Origin: an uncultured Collinsella sp.
Lineage (GTDB): Bacteria; Actinomycetota; Coriobacteriia; Coriobacteriales; Coriobacteriaceae
Length of the DNA: 5,125 nt
Reading direction: 5' to 3'
Assembly (NCBI GenBank): GCA_900553345.1
Contig: USDE01000120.1
Location: forward strand, 1-5,125
Made by a program: the position numbers and the translations under genes. Of this stretch, positions 1 to 5,125 are shown in pieces. The notes beneath the pieces were generated by a model. The model saw only the letters and a list, made by a program, of their open reading frames with translations. It searched no databases and was not told the origin of the DNA. Position 1 is the first letter of the stretch, and each line of letters begins with the position of its first letter.

Positions 1-192
1 AGTGGGCTGAAGAGAAACTGCGCTCGCCTCATTGCAGATGCATGGCCTGTCATGCGAATCGTAGAAACCGCGTCCCGCCCTAAATACATCCAGCGAACGC
101 ATGCGAGTGCGTCGTCCAGAACGGCCTTGTCATCGGGGTGATGGAAAATGTCACCCCAAATGCTTGCCACGGTTGCGCCCGCGAGTGTCAAG
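1..192. other. Left-edge flank, no assignable gene
   Basis: No gene can be named here. On the minus strand a frame stays open from the end of the flavodoxin gene, through the terminator, to the window edge. From a TTG at 191-189 it would begin MTLAGATVASIWGDIF, with a later GTG at 170-168, but no Shine-Dalgarno sequence precedes either start. Its third codon positions look less GC-rich than those of the ABC genes. On the plus strand, frame 3 is open from the edge to a TAA at 81-83 and frame 1 to a TGA at 139-141. Both are too short to judge as gene ends. This could be the start of a truncated minus-strand gene, a decayed gene, or non-coding DNA. Confidence 0.3.
135..157. other. 7-bp GC-rich hairpin without U tract
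   Basis: The arms GGGGTGA (135-141) and TCACCCC (151-157) are perfect inverted complements around a 9-base loop. Neither side is followed by a T-run on either strand, so it is not a standard intrinsic terminator. It lies just beyond the strong terminator of the flavodoxin gene. It could be a protein-binding dyad, a back-up terminator or chance structure. Confidence 0.35.
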
Positions 193-220
193 AAAAAAGC
201 CTCGAGGATTTCGAGGCTTT
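193..220 (-). terminator. Rho-independent terminator of the flavodoxin gene
   Basis: On the minus strand the arm AAAGCCTCGA (220-211) pairs perfectly with TCGAGGCTTT (205-196) around the 5-base loop AATCC, and the descending arm runs into six T residues at 198-193. A 10-bp stem with a U tract, 42 bases past the flavodoxin stop codon, is a classic intrinsic terminator. In the opposite direction the T-run is shorter, so termination should mainly act on leftward transcription. Confidence 0.93.
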
Positions 221-262
221 CACATTTGTATTGTTTTGCGCGAAGGACCGCGAGCGGCGAAG

Positions 263-814
263 CTACTCGCCCAGCACGGCCTTCTTGGCGGCTGCGGCCA
301 TGTTGTCCAGGTCCTCCTTGGTGGGATGGTCCTTCGCGGCAACCCAGTTGTCGAGCAGCATCTTATAGCGCGCGTTTTCGGGTTCTTGCTCAAGCATCGC
401 CTCGTAGCGCTGCTTTACAGCGGGACCCATCTTGCCCTGGCACATAGCCCAGCCTACAAGCTCGGCATCCTCGGCCAGATTTGAGCTCACGCGATCGATA
501 ATCTGCCTAAAGTACTCCTCGCTGGCGCCAAAACCGCAGGTGCCAAACAGAAAGACGCGCTTGCCGTGCAAGGCGGAGAGCAACGCCGCGACCGAAGGCG
601 TGCACGCGCCCTTGTCGCACCAAAAACCGACAAGCACCGTGTCGGCCGCGCAGGCGCCCTGCGCCTCGAGCGCAACCTGATTTGCATCCGCATCGTCGCT
701 CAACGCCGCGGCGTGGACAAACTCGACGCCTGCAGCCTGCAGGGCACGCTTGATTGCGCCCGAAACCATCCTGGTATTACCGCTCTTGCTGTTGACCACC
801 AAAGAGCATGTCAT
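263..814 (-). CDS. Flavodoxin-fold protein, Flavodoxin_3/BilS-like
   Basis: This 183-residue cytoplasmic protein has a flavodoxin fold and presumably binds FMN and transfers electrons; the redox partner is unknown. Numbering is from the ATG at 814-812. Strand beta-1 (CSLVVN) leads into the phosphate-binding loop SKSGNTR at 9-15. GFWCDKG (63-69), LFGTCG (89-94) and the MCQGKM block (124-129) follow the pattern I know from the short Flavodoxin_3 domain, which includes BilS-type proteins. A helical tail of about 50 residues ends the protein. It carries six cysteines (3, 55, 66, 71, 93, 125), many for a flavodoxin. In-frame GTG codons at 820-818 and 850-848 are alternative starts. I chose the ATG because it starts just before beta-1, as usual for flavodoxins; a G-rich stretch further upstream is only a weak ribosome site. 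The gene is monocistronic, with its own promoter region and terminator. The fold is confident, but a bile-pigment reductase role cannot be claimed because no bilR-like gene is present. Confidence 0.9.
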   Translation of the reverse strand: MTCSLVVNSKSGNTRMVSGAIKRALQAAGVEFVHAAALSDDADANQVALEAQGACAADTVLVGFWCDKGACTPSVAALLSALHGKRVFLFGTCGFGASEEYFRQIIDRVSSNLAEDAELVGWAMCQGKMGPAVKQRYEAMLEQEPENARYKMLLDNWVAAKDHPTKEDLDNMAAAAKKAVLGE

Positions 815-875
815 AGTCACGTTGCTCGTTTCCCCCAAAACTAAAGCCACTAATGCAATTTATTAGATGAATATC

Positions 876-885
876 TTAGTACTAA
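876..885. promoter_or_regulatory. Palindrome TTAGTACTAA, candidate operator
   Basis: This perfect 10-bp palindrome lies across the spacer and -10 region of the predicted flavodoxin promoter. A dimeric regulator bound here would block RNA polymerase. No regulator gene is in the window, so its identity is open. Confidence 0.35.
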
Positions 886-900
886 CGTGACAGATGTAAA
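886..900 (-). promoter_or_regulatory. Shared promoter motif, flavodoxin copy
   Basis: Read leftward the site is TTTACATCTGTCACG. It matches the site at 4921-4935 upstream of the ABC operon (CTTACATCTGTAACG) at 13 of 15 positions. It overlaps the predicted -35 element and lies 71 bases before the ATG. The dyad seen in the ABC copy (TTACA-TC-TGTAA) has one mismatch here. It may be a binding site for a common regulator. Confidence 0.4.
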
Positions 901-975
901 CCACCGTCTGTCGATTGGCGACGCAGACGACATCTTTGGACAGATTTCGAACAGTATGTACTTCGGATTGAAACC

Positions 976-1062
976 GCCGCAGAACGTTTCACGAATGGCC
1001 GAAAAACTGTTTCACAAAACGTCGTCAATTTGTGTCACGGAGTATCGTCAAAATGTTTCACG
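976..1062. repeat. Four-copy direct repeat with exact 23-bp period
   Basis: The heptamer GTTTCAC occurs at 986-992, 1009-1015 and 1055-1061, and as GTGTCAC at 1032-1038. All four start points are exactly 23 bases apart. The last two copies share a longer element, 1022-1039 and 1045-1062, identical at 15 of 18 positions (TCGTCAAwwTGTkTCACG). The first two keep a weaker version of the left part. The period is not a multiple of three, so it is not coding repetition. Spaced direct repeats of this kind suggest cooperative binding of a regulator or an iteron-like site. The array ends about 85 bases upstream of the flavodoxin -35 element. Confidence 0.75.
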
Positions 1063-1097
1063 CGCTGGTAGAACGCTATATAACAAGATCGCTCTAT

Positions 1098-1126
1098 GGG
1101 ACAAACAAACCTGATTAATTTGCCCC
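1098..1126 (-). terminator. Weak candidate terminator after the ABC operon
   Basis: On the minus strand GGGGCAAA (1126-1119) can pair with TTTGTCCC (1105-1098) as an 8-bp stem including one G-U pair, with a 13-base loop. The stem begins 10 bases after the stop codon of the second ABC gene. On the plus strand the G-U pair would be an A-C mismatch, so the structure fits leftward transcripts better. No clear U tract follows, so termination may be partial and read-through into the flavodoxin gene is possible. Confidence 0.3.
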
Positions 1127-1136
1127 ACGGCCGTGC

Positions 1137-2996
1137 TCACCGGGCGAATTGGCTGCGGTAGAGTTCGGCGTAGAAGCCGCCTGCCGCCAGCAGCTCGTCG
1201 TGCGTGCCGCGCTCGATAATCTCGCCGTCGCGCATGACCAGAATGCAGCCGGCGTTGCGAATCGTCGACAGGCGGTGCGCTACGACAAAGCTCGTGCGAC
1301 CGGCCATAAGCTCGTCGAATGCCGCCTGCACTTGCAGCTCGGTGCGCGTGTCGATACTCGAGGTCGCCTCGTCCAGCAGCAAGATAGCCGGGTCGGTGAG
1401 CATGACGCGCGCAATGCACAGCAGCTGCTTTTGGCCCTGGCTAAACGTGCCGCCGTCCTCACCGATTACCGTATCGTAGCCGCCTGGTAGCTGCACGATA
1501 AACTTGTGCGCGTGCGCGCGTTTGGCGGCTTCGATAACCTGCTCGCGCGTGGCGTCGGGACAGCCGTAGGCGATATTTTCCGCCACCGTGCCCTCGAACA
1601 GCCACGTATCCTGCAACACCATGCCAAAGGCACGGCGCAGGCTCGAGCGCGTGTAGTCGCGCGAAGCCTTGCCATCGACCGCGATGCGGCCGTCATCGAT
1701 ATCGTAAAAGCGCAGCAGCAGGTTGATAAGCGTTGTCTTTCCGCAACCCGTGGGGCCGACCAGGGCAAAGCGCATGCCGGGTTTGGCCTCGATGCAGATA
1801 TCCTGCAGCAGCTTGCGGTCGGGCACATAGCTAAAGTCCACGTGTTCAAAGGTCACCTCGCCCTGCGGGGCGGCAAGCTCCACGGCATCCGCCGCGTCGG
1901 GCTCCTGCTCGCGCGCATCAAGCAACGCAAACACGCGGCGCGCCGAGGCGTACGCGGTCTGGATTTGCGTGATGACGTTGGTAACCTCGTTGAACGGCTT
2001 GGTGTACTGGTTGGCATAGGACAGGAAGATCTGCACGCCGCCCACCGTAAGCGCCGCGGGCACGCCCGTGATCACGCCCACGCAGCCGATCACAGCGACC
2101 ACGGCATAGATGATGTTATTGATAAAGCGCGTACCGGGATTGGAAAGCGAGCCCATAAACTGTGCGCGCTCGCCCGCGGTGTAAAGCTCGGCATTGAGGG
2201 CATCGAAGCGCTGCTGGGCGTTCGGGCCATAGGCAAAGGCGTCGACAAGCTTTTGCTCGCCTACGTACTCCTCGATATGACCACCGAGCTGCCCTTGAAT
2301 ACGCTGCTGTGCCGTAAAGCTTTTGTTGGAGAGCTTGGCAATAGCAGCGGCTGCAAAAATGGAAAGCGGCGTGACGAGTACCACCACGAGCGTCATGGTC
2401 AGGTTGATGGAAAGCATAAACGCGAGCGTGCCCACGATGGTAATAACACCGGTGAAGAGCTGCGTGAAGCCCTGCAGCAGACCGTCGCCCACCTGATCGA
2501 CGTCGTTAACCACGCGGCTCATAAGGTCGCCGTGGGCATGGCTGTCGATAAAGCTGAGCGGCATGCGGCTGAGCTTGTCGCTTGCCTCCACGCGCATGTC
2601 GCGCACCGTCTCGTAGGACAGACGGTTGACGCAATAGCCCTGCAGCCACTGGAAGGCCGCAGCACCTACGACGACAATCGCGAGCTTGGTGACAAGCGGC
2701 AGCAGCGCATCGAAGTCCACCTGCCCGGCGGCAACGATGAGGTCGATACCCTCGCCGATGAGGATGGGCGTATAGAGCTGCAAGATCACCGAGATGGCGG
2801 CGCTCACAAACGACGCCGCAAACGAAATGCGGTGCGGACGAACGTAGCCCAGCAGACGGCGAGTCACCGCGCCCACGGGGTAGCGCTCGGGGTCGCCGGG
2901 CTGACGCGGGCCGTCACCCAAGTCGCTGAGGTTATCGTTGCCGGACACGTTGGCCGTCATCGTGGCGACCGAACCGGAAGAAGTATACGGATTCAT
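1137..2996 (-). CDS. ABC exporter half-transporter, catalytic-site subunit (ATPase/permease)
   Basis: This 619-residue inner-membrane protein couples ATP hydrolysis to export. It has a polar N-terminal extension of about 45 residues, a six-helix transmembrane domain (about 57-84, 101-121, 173-195, 199-220, 291-310, 316-335) and a C-terminal nucleotide-binding domain. Visible motifs are the A-loop Tyr390, Walker A GPTGCGKTT (414-422), Q-loop Gln462, signature FSQGQ (518-522), Walker B ILLLD ending at Asp542, catalytic Glu543 and switch His574. Its Walker and switch residues are canonical, but its signature departs from LSGGQ, as in the matching subunit of heterodimeric exporters such as TM288 or BmrD. 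It starts directly after the stop codon of the upstream ABC gene, with AGGAGG eight bases before the ATG, so the two should be made together. The family is certain. Multidrug, lipid or peptide cargo cannot be decided from sequence. Confidence 0.95.
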   Translation of the reverse strand: MNPYTSSGSVATMTANVSGNDNLSDLGDGPRQPGDPERYPVGAVTRRLLGYVRPHRISFAASFVSAAISVILQLYTPILIGEGIDLIVAAGQVDFDALLPLVTKLAIVVVGAAAFQWLQGYCVNRLSYETVRDMRVEASDKLSRMPLSFIDSHAHGDLMSRVVNDVDQVGDGLLQGFTQLFTGVITIVGTLAFMLSINLTMTLVVVLVTPLSIFAAAAIAKLSNKSFTAQQRIQGQLGGHIEEYVGEQKLVDAFAYGPNAQQRFDALNAELYTAGERAQFMGSLSNPGTRFINNIIYAVVAVIGCVGVITGVPAALTVGGVQIFLSYANQYTKPFNEVTNVITQIQTAYASARRVFALLDAREQEPDAADAVELAAPQGEVTFEHVDFSYVPDRKLLQDICIEAKPGMRFALVGPTGCGKTTLINLLLRFYDIDDGRIAVDGKASRDYTRSSLRRAFGMVLQDTWLFEGTVAENIAYGCPDATREQVIEAAKRAHAHKFIVQLPGGYDTVIGEDGGTFSQGQKQLLCIARVMLTDPAILLLDEATSSIDTRTELQVQAAFDELMAGRTSFVVAHRLSTIRNAGCILVMRDGEIIERGTHDELLAAGGFYAELYRSQFAR

Positions 2997-4841
2997 TTAG
3001 CAGCCCTCCTTTGCGCAGACGGATGCGGAGGCGACCGGGGCGGACGTGGGCGTCGTGCTCCCCTGCTGACCCTCGAGCTCCTCGCGACGAAGCTGCGACT
3101 GGCAGATCTCTCGGTAGAGCTGGCAGCTTGTATACAGCTCGTCATGCGTGCCCAGGCCCGCGACCGAGCCGTGGTCGAGTACGCAGATCATGTCGGCGTC
3201 GCGCACGGTCGAGACGCGCTGGCTCACGATCACCGTCGTCAGCGGCAGCCCGCCCTCGGCGGCGCCGCGCACACTGCGCTCGCGGATGGCACGGCGAAGC
3301 GCCGCGTCAGTCTTAAAGTCGAGCGCCGAGGCTGAGTCATCCATGATCAGGATCTGCGGCGAGCCCACCAAGGCGCGCGCGATAGTCAGACGCTGACGCT
3401 GGCCACCGCTAAAGTTCTTGCCGCCCGCCTCGACCGGCGCGTCCAGACCCTGAGATTTTTTGTGCACGAACTCGCTGGCCTGCGCCATATCGAGCGCCGC
3501 CCAAAGCTCCTCGTCGGTTGCCGCCTCGTCGCGCCAGGTCAGGTTGCTGCGGATAGTGCCGCTCACCAGCGATGCGCGTTGCGGAACGGTCGCGACCGCA
3601 TGGCGCAGCTGATCGAGCGGCCAAGCGCGCACGTCGGCGCCCATCACGCTCACGCGGCCGGTGCTCGCATCGCACAGGCGCGGGATAAGCGAGACGAGCG
3701 TGGACTTGCCGCTGCCCGTGCCGCCGATAATGCCAAGTGTTTTGCCCAGCGGGAGTTCCAGCGTCACATCGTTGACAGCATTGGCCGCGCCGGCGCCAAA
3801 CGAGAAGCCCGCATGACTCAAGCTCAGCGCAGGAACTGGAGCGACATTGCCCGGCTCGGGCAGTGCGACCGGCTCGTTGTCCTCGTCGGTAATGCTCGGC
3901 ACGCAATTGAGCACCTCATTGATGCGCGACGCGCTCGCACTCGCCTTGGTAAAGACCACGACCAGGTTGGCGACGTACACGATAGAGGTGAGCGTCTGCG
4001 TCATGTAGTTCACAAACGCCATGACCTGGCCCTGTGTGAGTTCGCCCACGTTGACCTGGATGCCGCCCACCCACAGGATGGCGCACACGCCCAGGTTCAT
4101 CACCAAAAACGTTACGGGGTTGAGGACCGACGAGAGCTTGCCCACCGCGATGGCGGTATGGGCCTGGTCATCGGCAGCTTGGGCAAAGCGCTCGCGCTCG
4201 TGGTCCTCGCGCACGAAGGCGCGAACCACGCGAGCGCCCGAAAGCCCCTCGCGGCAAATGAGCGCAATGCGATCGAGCTTCGCCTGCAGCTGTTTGTAGT
4301 ACGGGATGCAGCGCACCATGACAAACCAAAACACCAAGCCGATGGCGGGCGTGCAAATCAAAAAGATGATGCCGAGCTTAAGGTCGATGGCGAGGGCCGC
4401 GACCATGGAGCCCACCGCCAGGAAAGGCCAGCGGATGAGCATACGCACGCCCAGCGCCACGGCGAGCTGCACCTGGTTGACGTCGTTGGTAATGCGCGTG
4501 ATGAGCGACGGCGTGCCAAAGCGATCGAGCTCAGCATAGCTCAGCTTGTTGATGTGCTTGTAGAGTGCGCCGCGAATGTCGGTGCCCATGCCCTGCGAGG
4601 TGAGCGCCGCCATCTTTTGGCAGACGAGCGTAAACGAGATGCCGATCACGGCCATAGCGGCAAGTACCATGCCGTAGTGGATAACGGCGCTCACGTCGTG
4701 CGAGCCAATGCCCTTATCGATCATCTGGGCAATCACCAGCGGCGTCAGCAGGTCAAAGATCACTTCGATCAGCTTGCACGCAGGACCAACCACCATATAC
4801 CGGCGAAACTTACCACCAAAACGCCTGAGCAGCTCAATCAT
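2997..4841 (-). CDS. ABC exporter half-transporter, degenerate-site subunit (ATPase/permease)
   Basis: This 614-residue inner-membrane half-transporter pairs with the next gene. Six helices lie near 16-41, 55-74, 134-152, 156-175, 245-266 and 273-297, followed by a nucleotide-binding domain. Motifs are Walker A GGTGSGKST (373-381), Q-loop Gln421, a good signature FSGGQ (477-481) and Walker B ILIMD ending at Asp501. The usual catalytic Glu is Asp502 and the switch His is Gln541 (SQRVST). In TM287-, BmrC- and LmrC-like subunits these changes mark the non-hydrolysing ATP site, while this subunit's signature completes the active site of its partner. I chose the ATG at 4841-4839 because AGGGAG lies nine bases upstream and MIELLRRF is a typical beginning. 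An in-frame TTG at 4874-4872 would add 11 charged residues but has no ribosome site. The C-terminus carries a Ser/Thr/Ala-rich tail of about 25 residues ending CAKEGC. Confidence 0.95.
   Translation of the reverse strand: MIELLRRFGGKFRRYMVVGPACKLIEVIFDLLTPLVIAQMIDKGIGSHDVSAVIHYGMVLAAMAVIGISFTLVCQKMAALTSQGMGTDIRGALYKHINKLSYAELDRFGTPSLITRITNDVNQVQLAVALGVRMLIRWPFLAVGSMVAALAIDLKLGIIFLICTPAIGLVFWFVMVRCIPYYKQLQAKLDRIALICREGLSGARVVRAFVREDHERERFAQAADDQAHTAIAVGKLSSVLNPVTFLVMNLGVCAILWVGGIQVNVGELTQGQVMAFVNYMTQTLTSIVYVANLVVVFTKASASASRINEVLNCVPSITDEDNEPVALPEPGNVAPVPALSLSHAGFSFGAGAANAVNDVTLELPLGKTLGIIGGTGSGKSTLVSLIPRLCDASTGRVSVMGADVRAWPLDQLRHAVATVPQRASLVSGTIRSNLTWRDEAATDEELWAALDMAQASEFVHKKSQGLDAPVEAGGKNFSGGQRQRLTIARALVGSPQILIMDDSASALDFKTDAALRRAIRERSVRGAAEGGLPLTTVIVSQRVSTVRDADMICVLDHGSVAGLGTHDELYTSCQLYREICQSQLRREELEGQQGSTTPTSAPVASASVCAKEGC
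3005..3010 (-). promoter_or_regulatory. Shine-Dalgarno site of the second ABC gene, inside the first
   Basis: Read leftward, AGGAGG lies eight bases before the ATG at 2996-2994. It is embedded in the last codons (Lys-Glu-Gly-Cys) of the upstream gene, whose TAA is immediately followed by that ATG. The arrangement implies translational coupling and balanced synthesis of the two subunits. Confidence 0.9.
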
Positions 4842-4843
4842 GT

Positions 4844-4858
4844 ATAGGCGCTCCCTAT
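4844..4858 (-). promoter_or_regulatory. Ribosome site of the first ABC gene within a small hairpin
   Basis: AGGGAG (4856-4851) lies nine bases before the ATG at 4841 and decides that start over the TTG at 4874. It overlaps a perfect small inverted repeat, ATAGG (4858-4854) and CCTAT (4848-4844), with a five-base loop. The stem would hold the AGG of the ribosome site, leaving GAG in the loop. A 5-bp stem is weak, so any effect on translation is uncertain. Confidence 0.5.
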
Positions 4859-4885
4859 CATCATCTCTCTTCAATCTGATTCATG

Positions 4886-4914
4886 ATAGTACGGAGAGCC
4901 CTGGGGATGCGTAA
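4886..4914 (-). promoter_or_regulatory. Weak candidate promoter of the ABC operon
   Basis: TACTAT (4891-4886) matches the -10 consensus at four of six positions and would start transcription near 4879, giving a leader of about 38 bases to the ATG at 4841. The hexamer 17 bases upstream (TTACGC, 4914-4909) is a poor -35 element, so an activator or another sigma factor may be involved. Position and the ATG choice agree, but the call is tentative. Confidence 0.3.
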
Positions 4915-4920
4915 GCAACT

Positions 4921-4935
4921 CGTTACAGATGTAAG
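4921..4935 (-). promoter_or_regulatory. Shared promoter motif, ABC operon copy
   Basis: Read leftward the site is CTTACATCTGTAACG. It contains the perfect dyad TTACA-TC-TGTAA (4934-4923) and matches the flavodoxin promoter site at 886-900 at 13 of 15 positions. It lies 79 bases before the ABC start codon and just upstream of the weak -35 hexamer. A dimeric regulator is the simplest reading. Confidence 0.42.
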
Positions 4936-5125
4936 GGCGACGGTCACTAGCGCCCAAGGCACGTAGCAGCCGATGTTTTGGCAACGCCAGCGAGCGGCAT
5001 AACGCCAGGAATTCAATTATCAGATAAATGTGACCCTTCAGGCGGTTTTGGTCGGCTACCCGCGAGTGCCGGCAGGGCGCTTGGTGTCTCGCTGGTCCTC
5101 GGCTTCGCCTGCGGGATCGCTCGAC
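4936..5125. other. Right-edge flank, no confident gene
   Basis: No gene can be assigned. A minus-strand frame is open from the window edge to a TGA at 4873-4871, about 84 codons. It is Arg-rich near the edge (ERSRRRSRG), uses many AGG, AGA, CGA, GGA and ATA codons unlike the ABC genes, and shows no domain. A plus-strand GTG at 5030-5032 opens a frame to the edge but has no ribosome site. An 8-bp direct repeat AACGCCAG occurs at 4983-4990 and 5001-5008. The last 85 bases are GC-rich and could fold; they may belong to a neighbouring gene or a dispersed repeat. Confidence 0.3.

Larger units (their letters stand above)
873..900 (-). promoter_or_regulatory. Candidate sigma-70-type promoter of the flavodoxin gene
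   Basis: On the minus strand TTTACA (900-895) matches the -35 consensus at five of six positions. TAAGAT (878-873), 16 bases further on, matches TATAAT at four of six, including the conserved first two and last bases. The predicted start near 866 gives a leader of about 50 bases before the ATG at 814. The promoter overlaps the palindrome at 876-885 and the shared motif at 886-900, so it is probably regulated. Confidence 0.5.
815..1136. other. Regulatory intergenic region between ABC operon and flavodoxin gene
   Basis: This stretch of 322 bases separates the end of the ABC operon from the flavodoxin start codon, and both genes read leftward. It is visibly more AT-rich than the flanking genes. 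Reading leftward it contains a weak hairpin, the four-copy 23-bp-periodic array, and a promoter with an overlapping palindrome and a motif shared with the ABC promoter region. A 75-codon plus-strand frame (887-1114) crosses it but has no ribosome site or recognisable product. I regard the region as non-coding. Confidence 0.7.

Noticed and set aside
263..850. Longer flavodoxin start at GTG 850-848
   Set aside because: It adds 12 residues before beta-1 and has no ribosome site upstream. The ATG at 814 fits the family better, though the GTG at 820 cannot be fully excluded.
986..1061. ParB parS sites
   Set aside because: GTTTCAC resembles half of the known palindrome TGTTTCACGTGAAACA, but no copy has the second half and all four are direct repeats. 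No parAB genes are present.
976..1077. Short CRISPR array
   Set aside because: Only 7 to about 18 bases are conserved per 23-base unit, leaving no spacer of useful length, and no cas genes are seen.
887..1114. 75-codon plus-strand frame in the intergenic region
   Set aside because: It starts at a GTG without a ribosome site and crosses the 23-bp array, whose period breaks the reading frame. The product resembles nothing I know.
1506..3335. 609-codon plus-strand open frame
   Set aside because: It lies antisense across both ABC genes. Its translation is rich in His, Arg, Ala and Asp with no domain, as expected of the opposite strand of GC-rich coding DNA, while the minus strand has unmistakable ABC motifs.
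3462..4847. 461-codon plus-strand open frame
   Set aside because: It is an antisense shadow of the first ABC gene with the same His/Arg/Ala-rich composition, and no ribosome site or domain was seen.
4935..4955. Terminator of an upstream gene
   Set aside because: The GGGCG/CGCCC stem is only five pairs with an 11-base loop and no U tract, so it is not convincing.

Overview
The window looks like chromosomal DNA from a fairly high-GC anaerobic gut actinobacterium. Codon choice and protein style suggest the Coriobacteriia, possibly Collinsella or a relative. That is an inference from general appearance; no taxonomic marker gene is present. No rRNA, tRNA, transposase, phage gene or CRISPR array is visible.

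All three convincing genes lie on the minus strand, so they read from right to left. (1) About 4842-5125 is the upstream region. It holds a GC-rich right edge without a confident gene, then an operator-like motif and a weak promoter. (2) 4841-2997 and 2996-1137 encode two full-size ABC half-transporters. The stop codon of the first touches the start codon of the second, and the second's ribosome binding site lies inside the end of the first. They look like the two subunits of one heterodimeric type IV exporter, in which one composite ATP site is canonical and the other degenerate. The degenerate residues are split between the subunits as expected for the TM287/288, BmrCD and LmrCD group. The cargo cannot be read from the sequence. 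(3) 1136-815 is a 322-base non-coding stretch. It holds a possible weak terminator, a four-copy 23-bp-periodic repeat, and a promoter region with a perfect palindrome. (4) 814-263 encodes a flavodoxin-fold protein of the short Flavodoxin_3/BilS-like type, followed by a strong intrinsic terminator at 193-220. (5) 1-192 holds a hairpin and an open frame running off the left edge, neither assignable.

The most interesting observations are regulatory. First, an exact 23-bp-spaced array of GTTTCAC-type elements lies upstream of the flavodoxin gene. Second, a 15-bp motif matching at 13 of 15 positions lies 71-79 bases upstream of the start codons of both the flavodoxin gene and the ABC operon, which suggests a common regulator. 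If so, the exporter and the flavodoxin could form one regulon, for example a response to a toxic or redox-active compound. That last step is inference.
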